Assembly (NCBI GenBank): GCA_017483235.1
Contig: JAFULE010000054.1
Coordinates: 1-13,799, forward strand
Source of the DNA: Faecalibacterium sp.
GTDB taxonomy: Bacteria > Bacillota > Clostridia > Oscillospirales > Ruminococcaceae
DNA length: 13,799 nt
Direction: 5' to 3'
Positions 7,150 through 13,799 of the stretch are shown piece after piece. A program made the translations under genes and the position numbers. Below the pieces are notes generated by a model that saw only the letters and a list, made by a program, of their open reading frames with translations, searched no databases and was not told the origin of the DNA. Numbering within the stretch: the first letter of the stretch is position 1; every line of letters starts with the position of its first letter.

Positions 7150-8175
7150 TTACTTGGTCTGGATGGCCTCGTAGCCGGCGGGAACGGTCAGCTTCAGGTC
7201 TTTGCAGATGGTTTCGTTGTACTTTTTGGTGAACTGAGGGGCATACTCGATGGGCATCTCTTCCACCTTAGCCTCACCCTTCAGGATCTTGATGGCCATT
7301 TCACCGGTGGTAACACCCAGATCATAGTAGCTGATGGACAGGGTGGCCACGCCGCAGCCGCTGCAGATGCCTTCTTCGCCGGCAATGATGGGCACGCCGG
7401 CGGGGCGGCAGATGTTGTCGATAATGCCGGTGTTGTTGGCCACGGTGTTATCGGTGGGCACGTAGATGACATCACTGTTGTTTGCAGCCTTTTCGGTGAC
7501 CGAGGCCAGATCGTTGGTATCGGTGAAGGCGTACAGGGTGCAGGTGTAGCCCAGAGCTTCCAGCTCGGCCTTGACTACATCGACCTGATACTGGCTGTTG
7601 GCTTCGGCCGAGCAGTACAGCAGGCCCACGGTTTTTGCCTTGGGGAACCATTCCTTGACCATGGCGGCCTGCTCGGTGAGGGGGGCCAGGTCGGAGGTGC
7701 CGGACACGTTGGTACCCACCAGACCGTCAAAATCAGGGATATTCAACGCTACACCATACTCGGTGACCGAGGTGCCCAAAACAGGGATCTCGTCGGTGGC
7801 GGTAGCCAAAGCCTGCAGTGCAGGGGTGGCGTTGGCCAGGATCAGGTCGCATTCGGCCGAAACCAGACTGTTGGCGATGGTGGTGCAGGTGGGAATTTCA
7901 CCGGCGGCGTTCTGCTCGTTGAACTTGACACGGTCGCCGAATTCGTTGGTCAGGGCATCCTTAAAGCCCTGAGTGGCGGCGTCCAGCGCCACATGGGGGG
8001 CCAGCTGGCTGATGCCGATGTTGAACACCTTGGCTGCGGGGGCGGAAGCGCCGCCTGCAGCAGAAGAAGCACCGGCAGCCACCGACGAAGAAGAGCCGCC
8101 GCAGGCGGCCAGCAGACCGGCAGCGGAAACCGCAGCGGCGCAGGTGAGGAACGAACGACGAGAAATTTTACGCAT
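7150..8175 (-). CDS. ABC transporter substrate-binding lipoprotein, TrpX-like (PF04392 type)
   Basis: This 341-residue extracellular lipoprotein captures the ligand for the permease/ATPase pair downstream. ATG 8175 is chosen because GAGGGAG lies about 8 bases upstream and the protein then begins with a proper signal sequence; the frame extends further up but without one. The signal has a twin-arginine-like SRRSFLT (5-11), a hydrophobic stretch, and a lipobox LAAC with the lipidated Cys at 25. A Ser/Ala-rich linker follows. The mature part has the two-lobed pattern of PF04392: LILANATPALQALATATDEIPVLG, then GTNVSGTSDLAPL, then VGLLYCSAEANS, YVPTDNTVANN, IIAGEEG and YYDLGVTTGEMAIKILKGEA. In streptococci such systems (TrpXYZ) are linked to tryptophan uptake. 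Nothing in this window confirms an amino acid ligand, so it remains open. Confidence 0.92.
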   Translation of the reverse strand: MRKISRRSFLTCAAAVSAAGLLAACGGSSSSVAAGASSAAGGASAPAAKVFNIGISQLAPHVALDAATQGFKDALTNEFGDRVKFNEQNAAGEIPTCTTIANSLVSAECDLILANATPALQALATATDEIPVLGTSVTEYGVALNIPDFDGLVGTNVSGTSDLAPLTEQAAMVKEWFPKAKTVGLLYCSAEANSQYQVDVVKAELEALGYTCTLYAFTDTNDLASVTEKAANNSDVIYVPTDNTVANNTGIIDNICRPAGVPIIAGEEGICSGCGVATLSISYYDLGVTTGEMAIKILKGEAKVEEMPIEYAPQFTKKYNETICKDLKLTVPAGYEAIQTK

Positions 8176-8272
8176 AATAAATTCTCCCTCTTTGTATAAA
8201 AAATTAATGTACGGCTTTGCAGCACATATTCTGTAAAGTCGGGTAAAGAGTACAAAAAACATACACTTTACG

Positions 8273-8292
8273 AGTGTGAAGTATAGCACACT
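8273..8292. promoter_or_regulatory. Inverted repeat over the importer promoter (candidate operator)
   Basis: AGTGTG (8273-8278) and CACACT (8287-8292) are perfect 6-base arms separated by 8 bases. The spacer contains the -10 box at 8280-8285. A dimeric repressor bound here would block the promoter. I do not know which regulator it could be. Confidence 0.45.
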
Positions 8293-8308
8293 TTTGGGGA
8301 TAAAACAA
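8280..8308 (-). promoter_or_regulatory. Promoter of the ABC importer operon
   Basis: On the minus strand TTGTTT (8303-8308) is 17 bases from TATACT (8280-8285), which is preceded by TGC as an extended -10. The transcript would start near 8273, giving an untranslated leader of about 95 bases. The leader (8176-8272) holds GTAAAG/CTTTAC repeats but no riboswitch I recognise. The -35 box lies in the T-tract of the preceding terminator. Confidence 0.75.
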
Positions 8309-8338
8309 CAGCCAAACTTCACTTTCGTGAAGTTTGGC
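8302..8338 (-). terminator. Terminator of the FtsX/YkgJ operon
   Basis: A perfect 12-bp stem, GCCAAACTTCAC (8311-8322) with GTGAAGTTTGGC (8327-8338), is closed on the minus strand by a GAAA tetraloop. TGTTGTTTTA follows it. It lies 35 bases behind the stop codon of the cysteine-cluster gene. Confidence 0.82.
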
Positions 8339-8373
8339 GTTACAAATTTTGAGGAGATTTTTTGGTTGTTTTG

Positions 8374-9096
8374 TCAGATGGTTTTTCTGTCCGTGATACG
8401 CTTGTGCACCTTGTCCAGATAGGCGTGCACCGCGGCAAAGCCCTGCAGCTGCTGGGGCGGATAGGGCTGCTGCCAGTCGAGGTCACGATACAAATATTCC
8501 CACACTTTGCGGCTAAGCATCTTTTGCTGTGCCGGGTGCAGCTGCGGCAGCAGGGCGCGCACCCGGGCCGAAAGACGGGTGCATTCCACCGCCCATTCCA
8601 CATCGATGGGCTGCCGGTGCCCTACCCCGTATAAATTCAGGTAGTCGGCACAGACGGCCCGCACCGCCGGGCCGCCGCAGTCGGTGAGCTGCAGAGCATA
8701 GCTGACCTGCCCGGTTTCGGTGTCGATCTGCTGGGCAAGAGGGTACAGGGCACATACCAGCGGCGCAGCCTCGTGGATGGAGCACCGGCTTTGGTGCAGA
8801 AACGGGCAGTTTTTGCTGCCGGGCAGCGGGCGCAGCCGCACCACCGGCAGACCGCTTTCGGCACCGGTGTGCCAGCTGCAATAGCCGTGCAGCACCACGG
8901 CCGCAGGCAGCTGCAGCCGGGCAGCAATGCGCCACAGATCATAGCCGGAAAGCACGATATCCTCCCGGGAACGGCAGCAATCGCCGCAGCCGGCGCAGGC
9001 GAATTCAAACCGGTCGGCCGGTGCAAGGGACAGCGCGCCGGCCTGTTCCAGCGGACGGTCGGCCAGCGCGCCAAGGTCGATGGTTTGCTGATTCAT
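8374..9096 (-). CDS. YkgJ-type CxxCxxCC cysteine-cluster protein
   Basis: This 240-residue soluble protein belongs to the zinc- or iron-chelating CxxCxxCC family (PF03692). The N-terminal cluster FACAGCGDCC puts Cys at 34, 37, 40 and 41. The second conserved block has C97, C105 and C115 in NCPFL-x-RCSIHEAAPLVCALYP, and further Cys lie at 73, 140 and 149. At 240 residues it is longer than minimal members, the extra part being a C-terminal region that is helical by appearance and has no match I know. ATG 9096 is chosen for an AGAGGTG ribosome binding site 7 bases upstream; the in-frame extension above it would overlap the permease gene. It starts 11 bases after the FtsX permease stop and is the last gene of the operon. 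The biochemical role of the family is poorly known; metal or Fe-S binding is inferred from the cysteines. Confidence 0.88.
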   Translation of the reverse strand: MNQQTIDLGALADRPLEQAGALSLAPADRFEFACAGCGDCCRSREDIVLSGYDLWRIAARLQLPAAVVLHGYCSWHTGAESGLPVVRLRPLPGSKNCPFLHQSRCSIHEAAPLVCALYPLAQQIDTETGQVSYALQLTDCGGPAVRAVCADYLNLYGVGHRQPIDVEWAVECTRLSARVRALLPQLHPAQQKMLSRKVWEYLYRDLDWQQPYPPQQLQGFAAVHAYLDKVHKRITDRKTI

Positions 9097-9107
9097 GGAC
9101 ACACCTC

Positions 9108-12100
9108 TTATTCCGGCGCTTTCATGCTTTCCACCATGCTGATGCCATTTACCTGCCGGCGCATCCACAGACAGACCGCAAGGGTAAACACCATGGTAAG
9201 GGCCACACTGTACACCCCGCTGCTGGGCTGGATGCTGCGCATGAACATCATCTGATCGATCTCGACGGTGCGGACGATGAACTGATGCAGCGGCAGGCCA
9301 AGGCCAATGCCGGCAAGGGCACCAAGGAAAGCATTGATGAGAATTTCGCGGAAAATGTACAGCTGCACCTCGTGGTTATAAAAGCCCAGCACCTTGATGG
9401 TGGCCAGCTCTTTTTTGCGCTCGGCAATGTTGATGTTGATCAGGTTGTACAGCACGATGGCAGCCAGCGCCGCGGCCAGCACAATGATCAGCAGCACCAC
9501 ATAGTCGATGCATTGGATGGTGTTGGTAAAGGCAGCGGTGGCATCGCCGATAAAGGAAACACCGGACACATAGTTTTTCTGCAGGATGGTCTCGGTCAGG
9601 GCCAGGCGACTGGCTTCCTCCTGCCCGATGGTGCCGGCAGTTTTGGCCAGCACCGTATTCCATGCAGGCACCGGCCCCACTGCCTGCTCATACGCTTTGG
9701 GGCCGATGAAGATACGGCTGAAGATGTAGTTTTCGGTCACGCCGGTCACGGTAAGCGGCACACGACCGGCATCGGTTTCCAGCCGGATGGTGTCCCCTGC
9801 TTTGACACCAAGGGTCTCGGCGGTTTTTTCGGTCAGGATCACGCTGGTTTCATCATAATCAATGGCACTGCCGCCCAGCCGATTGCGGAAGGTGAAATAG
9901 TCGGTCATGCGGGCGGTGCTTTCGGCCATGGTCAGGGTCAGACTGCCCTCCTGTCCATCCTCATTCAGGATGGTGACATTTTTGGTGTAGAACAGCCCGC
10001 TGCTCTGGATGGTGGCAGGGTCTTCCAGAATGTCGGACAGGCCGCGTTCGACCGTCAACGCCTTTTCGTTGGAGATGGTCACGCTGAGATCGTAGTGGTT
10101 CAGGTTGGCAAACTGGTAGTCCACCACTTCCATGATGGAATCCTGCAGGCCAAAGCCCACCAGAAGCAGCGCGGTGCAGCCGGCCACACCCAGCAGGGTC
10201 ATGTAAAAGCGCTTTTTATACCGCAGCAGGTTGCGGGCTGTAACCTTATAGGAGAAGGACATGCGGTTCCACAGCGGGGTGATATGTTCGAGGAAGATGC
10301 GCTTGCCCGCTGCCGGGGCTTTGGGCATCAGAAGACTGGCCGGCTTTTCGCGCAGGCTGGCATGGCATGCGTTGAGAGTGGCCGCCAGAATAACCAGCGT
10401 GCTGGCGGCGATGCTGACCGCGATCAGCCACGGATAATACACGGTTTGGAAGGTGGGCAGCTGGAACATCTGGGAATAGGCGATCCACACCACAGCCGGG
10501 ATGAGGAAAAAGCCCAGTGCAATGCCCACCACCGCACCGGCCAGACTGGCCACCAGCGCGTACAGCAGGTATTTTGCGGTGATCTCGCCCTCGGAGTAGC
10601 CCAATGCCTTGAGCGCACCGATCTGCAGGCGGTTTTCTTCCACCATGCGGGTCATGGTGGTAAGGGCCACCAGTGCCGCCACAAGGAAGAAGAACACCGG
10701 GAACACCTTGGCAATATCCGCGATGCGGTCGGCGTTCAGCTCAAAGCTGACAAAACTGGTCAGGGTGTCGCGGTCCAGCACATACCATTCGCACGCAGCA
10801 ATGTCGTCGATCTGCTCCTGCGCGTCGGTAATCTTATCAAAGGCGTCGGCCAGTTCGGCTTCTGCCTCAGCTTTCCCCTCTTCGTATTCCTTTACACCAT
10901 CCTCGTATTCCAGCCAGCCCTCGTCCAGCGTTTCGCGCGCTTCCGCCAGATCCTCTTCGGCCTTTTCGAAGGCAGCATAGGCGGTGGCCACACCGGTGGA
11001 AACCGAAAGTTGCCCCTTGGACAGCGCCAGCTTCATTTCGCGCAGCTTGGCCTTGCATTCGTCCCGCAGCTGTTCGTTGGTCAGATCGGGCGAGGAGGTG
11101 ATGCCCCGATTGTACAGTTCCACCTTGGCTTGGTCCAGCTGGGCCTGATAGTCACTGACCCGGGTGCTGATCTCGTCATACAGCCTTTTGGCATCGTTGT
11201 AACTTTGCAGATACTCGTCGTAGTTGGGGATAAGGTTGGGGTCGAGGGCGTTCAGGTCCTCTTCGGCATCCTGCAACGCATCCTCGGCATAGTCCAGCAG
11301 AGGCCCGGCAATGGCCAGCATTTCCACAGCGAGGGTGATCTGGTCCACCTGTTCTTCAAATTCCAGCACCTGCCCCTCGCTGATCACCAGCTGATCGGCC
11401 CCCTGCTGCAGGTTGGCGGGCAGGTCCTGCTTCTGTTTCGCCAGTTCCTTTACGCCGTCGGCGTATTCTTTTTCGCCTTGTTCCAGTTCCTTTTTGGCAT
11501 CGGCCAGTTTTTGCTCGGCATCGGCCAGCTCGGCTTCCACCTCAGCCTTGGCATCTTCATATTCCTGTTTGGCATCATCCAGCTCAGCCTGAGCCTCTCC
11601 TACTACTTCGCTTTGCCGCAGCTGCGCGCGGGGAATGGCCAGTTTTTCCAGCCGCTGCACCACCGGTTCCAGTAATGCGTCGTACTCATCGGAATAGGTA
11701 TCCAGCGCATCGGCCCCCTCCACCGTGAGGTAGCAGGTGGTGTAGTAATCGGCAGTCAGGCTTTCGGCCGGGAAAAAGGCCAGAAAATCCAGCATGCCGT
11801 CGCCGGCAGTGGTGGTTTCGTCGTCGATGGAGAAATTGGTGGGGTTTTGCACCACACCCACCACCGTAAAGGTGCGCCCTGCAAGGCCTTCTGCCTCTTC
11901 GGGCAGGGTGATCTCATCGCCCAGTTCAATGCCCTCGATAAAGCCAAGGGGATGCACCGCGCACTCCCCTGCCGTTTCGGGCAGACGACCCTCTTCGATG
12001 ACAAAGCGGTTGATGTAGCGGTCATCGGTTTCGTCCATGATGGCGGGCAGGCCTTGCGCACGCATCACAAGGGTATCGCCGATGTTGTTGGTCACCTCGG

Positions 12101-12380
12101 CATCCACCGTTTTTACCGGCATCACGCTCTGCACGCCCTGCACTTTGGCGATCTGCTGCACATCCCGCTCGGTAAGGCCAAGGGTGGAAACGACCCGCAG
12201 ATCGCACAAATTTTGCGCACGGAAATAGGCATTGCCCGCGCCGCGCATATCCGGCGCCACGCTGACAAGGCCGGTAAGCATGATAACACCCAGCATCACA
12301 ATGCCGAAGATGGAGAAAAATCGGCTTTTGGTGCTGTTGATCTCACGCAGAATATTCTTTTGGTAGGTTCTGTTCAGCAC
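9108..12380 (-). CDS. FtsX-family ABC transporter permease with two coiled-coil blocks
   Basis: This 1090-residue membrane protein pairs with the ATPase encoded just upstream. Layout: transmembrane helix 21-41; an extracellular MacB-type periplasmic-core-like region to about 250; a charged coiled coil at about 253-330 and another at about 463-527, rich in (E/D)xGxxEYxDGVKE units; a first FtsX membrane block at about 547-683 (with ENRLQIGALKALGYSEGEI); a helix at about 717-743; a second extracellular region; and a second FtsX block at about 950-1087 (with ERKKELATIKVLGFYNHEV). The start is GTG at 12380, four bases behind the ATPase stop, with a GGTGA ribosome binding site inside that gene. Such proteins are mechanotransmission-type ABC systems acting on lipids, lipoproteins, peptides or cell-wall enzymes. 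The real task here is unknown. The length is normal for the Firmicute form. Confidence 0.92.
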   Translation of the reverse strand: MLNRTYQKNILREINSTKSRFFSIFGIVMLGVIMLTGLVSVAPDMRGAGNAYFRAQNLCDLRVVSTLGLTERDVQQIAKVQGVQSVMPVKTVDAEVTNNIGDTLVMRAQGLPAIMDETDDRYINRFVIEEGRLPETAGECAVHPLGFIEGIELGDEITLPEEAEGLAGRTFTVVGVVQNPTNFSIDDETTTAGDGMLDFLAFFPAESLTADYYTTCYLTVEGADALDTYSDEYDALLEPVVQRLEKLAIPRAQLRQSEVVGEAQAELDDAKQEYEDAKAEVEAELADAEQKLADAKKELEQGEKEYADGVKELAKQKQDLPANLQQGADQLVISEGQVLEFEEQVDQITLAVEMLAIAGPLLDYAEDALQDAEEDLNALDPNLIPNYDEYLQSYNDAKRLYDEISTRVSDYQAQLDQAKVELYNRGITSSPDLTNEQLRDECKAKLREMKLALSKGQLSVSTGVATAYAAFEKAEEDLAEARETLDEGWLEYEDGVKEYEEGKAEAEAELADAFDKITDAQEQIDDIAACEWYVLDRDTLTSFVSFELNADRIADIAKVFPVFFFLVAALVALTTMTRMVEENRLQIGALKALGYSEGEITAKYLLYALVASLAGAVVGIALGFFLIPAVVWIAYSQMFQLPTFQTVYYPWLIAVSIAASTLVILAATLNACHASLREKPASLLMPKAPAAGKRIFLEHITPLWNRMSFSYKVTARNLLRYKKRFYMTLLGVAGCTALLLVGFGLQDSIMEVVDYQFANLNHYDLSVTISNEKALTVERGLSDILEDPATIQSSGLFYTKNVTILNEDGQEGSLTLTMAESTARMTDYFTFRNRLGGSAIDYDETSVILTEKTAETLGVKAGDTIRLETDAGRVPLTVTGVTENYIFSRIFIGPKAYEQAVGPVPAWNTVLAKTAGTIGQEEASRLALTETILQKNYVSGVSFIGDATAAFTNTIQCIDYVVLLIIVLAAALAAIVLYNLININIAERKKELATIKVLGFYNHEVQLYIFREILINAFLGALAGIGLGLPLHQFIVRTVEIDQMMFMRSIQPSSGVYSVALTMVFTLAVCLWMRRQVNGISMVESMKAPE

Positions 12381-12384
12381 AAAA

Positions 12385-13089
12385 TCACCATTCGATCTGT
12401 TCCACCGGAACGGGATTGAGGTTTACTTCGTTGGATTGGATGCGGCCGCTGCGCACCTGAATGATGCGGTCGGCCATGGGGGTGATGGCGGTGTTGTGGG
12501 TGATGACCACCACCGTGCGGCCGGTTTCACGGCAGGTGCGCTGCAGCAGGGCCAGTACCGCCTTGCCGGTTTTGTAGTCCAGCGCGCCGGTGGGCTCGTC
12601 GCACAGCAGCAGCTTTGGGTTTTTGGCCAGCGCGCGGGCAATGGACACACGCTGCTGCTCGCCGCCCGAAAGCTGGGCCGGAAAGTTATGCAGCCGCTCG
12701 CCAAGGCCCACCTGAACAAGAGTTTCTTCGGCGTTGAGGGGGTTTTTACAGATTTCACTGGCAAGCTCGACGTTTTCCAAAGCTGTAAGGTTCTGCACCA
12801 GATTGTAAAACTGGAACACAAAGCCCACATCGTGGCGGCGGTATTCGGTCAGCTGCTTATCGGTGTAGTCGGACACTTTCTGGCCGTCCAGCAGGATGGT
12901 GCCCTCGTCGCAATTATCCATGCCGCCAAGCATATTCAGCAGGGTGGTTTTGCCTGCGCCCGATGGGCCCACGATGATGCAGAACTCGCCCTTATCTATG
13001 AAAAAATTCATTTTATCGGCTGCAGCAATGCGTACATCGCCGGTCTGATAAAATTTGGAGACATCGGTAAAGGTGACAAAATGCTCCAT
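12385..13089 (-). CDS. ABC transporter ATP-binding protein, LolD/MacB type
   Basis: This 234-residue ATPase drives the giant FtsX permease. Motifs: Walker A GPSGAGKTT (41-49), Q-loop Q93 in FVFQFYNLVQNLTALENVEL, signature LSGGEQQRVSIARAL (from 140), Walker B LLLCDEPTGALD with D164 and E165, and switch H198. The FQFYNL and EPTGALD forms are typical of the MacB/LolD/FtsE branch rather than of importers. ATG 13089 (MEHFVTF) is preferred because AAAGGA lies 8 bases before it; the alternative ATG at 13098 overlaps that site. It is the first gene of a three-gene operon, followed after 4 bases by the permease and then by the cysteine-cluster gene. It carries its own promoter and a hairpin in the leader. 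Confidence 0.94.
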   Translation of the reverse strand: MEHFVTFTDVSKFYQTGDVRIAAADKMNFFIDKGEFCIIVGPSGAGKTTLLNMLGGMDNCDEGTILLDGQKVSDYTDKQLTEYRRHDVGFVFQFYNLVQNLTALENVELASEICKNPLNAEETLVQVGLGERLHNFPAQLSGGEQQRVSIARALAKNPKLLLCDEPTGALDYKTGKAVLALLQRTCRETGRTVVVITHNTAITPMADRIIQVRSGRIQSNEVNLNPVPVEQIEW

Positions 13090-13106
13090 GACAGCCATCC
13101 TTTCGC

Positions 13107-13123
13107 CGCCGGGCAGCCCGGCG
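13107..13123 (-). promoter_or_regulatory. Leader hairpin just upstream of the ATPase ribosome binding site
   Basis: CGCCGGG and CCCGGCG form a 7-bp stem with a 3-base loop. It ends about 5 bases before the GAAAGGA ribosome binding site of the ATPase gene. There is no T-run, so it is not a terminator. It could stabilise the mRNA or tune translation, but no such effect is known. Confidence 0.4.
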
Positions 13124-13140
13124 CACAGTGATACAAATAC

Positions 13141-13170
13141 ACTATACCGTACAAATGTTAAGGTTTTCAA
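13141..13170 (-). promoter_or_regulatory. Promoter of the ABC exporter/YkgJ operon
   Basis: On the minus strand TTGAAA (13165-13170) is 18 bases from TATAGT (13141-13146), each close to the vegetative consensus. Transcription would start near 13134, giving a leader of about 45 bases that contains the hairpin at 13107-13123. No other promoter was seen between here and the glf terminator. Confidence 0.72.
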
Positions 13171-13223
13171 TAGAAAGTGTGAAAATTGGCGGGTTTTGTT
13201 GCTGTGTCTTTTCCGGACAAACC

Positions 13224-13253
13224 AAAAACGCCGCCGGCGTAAAGCCGGCGGCG
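13224..13253 (-). terminator. Terminator of glf
   Basis: A perfect 10-bp GC stem, CGCCGCCGGC (13229-13238) with GCCGGCGGCG (13244-13253), has a 5-base loop. On the minus strand it is followed by TTTTT (13224-13228). It lies 10 bases behind the glf stop codon and insulates the exporter operon. Confidence 0.88.
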
Positions 13254-13263
13254 CAGGGTTCGA

Positions 13264-13799
13264 TCAATTCAGTTCCTTTTGGGCCACAGCCAAAGCCACC
13301 TCGATGACCTTGTCCATGTCGTAATACTTATACTCGCCCAGACGGCCGCCGAAGATGACCTTGTCTTCGGCATCGGCCAGTTTTTTGTATTCGGCATACA
13401 GGGCGCCGTTCTTTTCGTCATTGACCGGGTAGTAGGGTTCGTCCCCCACCTTCCACTCGGCGCTGTACTCGCGGCTGATCACCGTTTTGGGCTGGGTGCC
13501 AAACTCAAAATGCTTGTGCTCGATGATGCGGGTGAAGGGGGTTTCGGCATCGGTGTAGTTGACCACCGCGTTGCCCTGATAGTTTTCCATATCAAGGGTC
13601 TCGGTTTCAAACCGGACGCTGCGGTACTGCAGCGCGCCCAGCTTGTAATCGAAATAAGCGTCGATGGGGCCGGTATAGACCACCTTGTCGGCCAGGCCGT
13701 CCAGCTCGGCCTTGTTGGCCAGATAATCCACGCCAAGGCGCACCTCGGTGTCGCCCAGCAGATTTGCCACCATCTGGGTGTAGCCGCCGACAGGAATGC
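13264..13799 (-). CDS. glf: UDP-galactopyranose mutase, C-terminal part (5' end off window)
   Basis: About 178 C-terminal residues of this normally 370-residue flavoenzyme are visible. It converts UDP-galactopyranose to UDP-galactofuranose in the cytoplasm, the donor for galactofuranose in cell-surface polysaccharides. The frame is open to the window edge and reads IPVGGYTQMVANLLGD, then VVYTGPIDAYFDYKLGALQYRS, QGNAVVNYTDAETPFTRIIEHKHFE, then EPYYPVNDEKN and GRLGEYKYYDMDKVIEVAL. These are the hallmark blocks of the family, including the GRLGxYxYxDM segment that holds active-site Arg, Tyr and Asp residues and contacts the flavin. The FAD-binding N-terminal end is outside the window. The gene ends with TGA at 13264 and a terminator follows directly. 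Upstream neighbours, probably polysaccharide genes, cannot be seen. Confidence 0.95.
   Translation of the reverse strand, partial: IPVGGYTQMVANLLGDTEVRLGVDYLANKAELDGLADKVVYTGPIDAYFDYKLGALQYRSVRFETETLDMENYQGNAVVNYTDAETPFTRIIEHKHFEFGTQPKTVISREYSAEWKVGDEPYYPVNDEKNGALYAEYKKLADAEDKVIFGGRLGEYKYYDMDKVIEVALAVAQKELN

Noticed and set aside
8176..8272. T-box or riboswitch in the leader of the importer operon
   Set aside because: The leader is only about 95 bases and has no T-box sequence, specifier stem or terminator/antiterminator pair.
11450..11600. DNA tandem repeat in the FtsX gene
   Set aside because: The repeated GGCATCGGCCAG-like words are imperfect and follow the coiled-coil protein pattern, so they are explained by coding.
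9021..11675. 884-codon open frame on the plus strand
   Set aside because: Antisense to the FtsX permease and the cysteine-cluster gene; it is open only because of their GC-biased third positions. Its translation is His/Gln/Gly-rich with no domain.
1..13799. CRISPR array, insertion sequence ends or rRNA
   Set aside because: No spaced direct repeats, transposase motifs, terminal inverted repeats with target duplications or rRNA-like sequence were seen.

Overview
The window reads as chromosomal DNA of a gut-type Firmicute, probably of the Oscillospiraceae/Ruminococcaceae (Faecalibacterium- or Gemmiger-like). That is an inference from the GC-rich coding style, the low-GC-Gram-positive type ribosome binding sites, the lipoprotein-anchored ABC binding protein and the families present; no single gene proves it. 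Both window edges cut through genes.

Left part (about 1-5000), accessory and eroded. On the plus strand are the end of a Gfo/Idh/MocA oxidoreductase, a start-less remnant of a MarR-type regulator, and an intact cytoplasmic glycoside hydrolase family 3 gene with its own terminator. On the minus strand follows a broken aldo/keto reductase, with a frameshift at a six-C run and its N-terminal end missing. Its truncated 5' side is joined head-to-head to a tyrosine integrase (plus strand) that has also lost its N-terminal arm. The integrase converges on the 3' end of a tRNA-Ser(GGA) gene, the classic arrangement of an element integrated in a tRNA. The most economical reading is a decayed genomic island whose left end was lost in a deletion.

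Middle part (5080-8310), minus strand. The tRNA-Ser has a strong promoter and a 16-bp hairpin terminator shared with the integrase. Beside it is a complete three-gene ABC importer operon (binding lipoprotein, permease, ATPase) of the TrpXYZ-like 'uncharacterized' family. It has a clear promoter, an inverted repeat over the -10 box, an intercistronic hairpin and a GC-rich terminator.

Right part (8311-13799), minus strand. A second operon encodes a LolD/MacB-type ATPase, a giant FtsX-type permease with two coiled-coil blocks, and a CxxCxxCC (YkgJ-type) cysteine-cluster protein. The genes are 4 and 11 bases apart, with a promoter in front and a GAAA-loop terminator behind. Upstream lies the C-terminal end of UDP-galactopyranose mutase (glf) with its own terminator.

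I see no convincing undescribed system. The best leads are the double-truncation junction at the tRNA-Ser island, the unexplained cysteine-cluster protein in the FtsX exporter operon, and the candidate operator of the importer operon.
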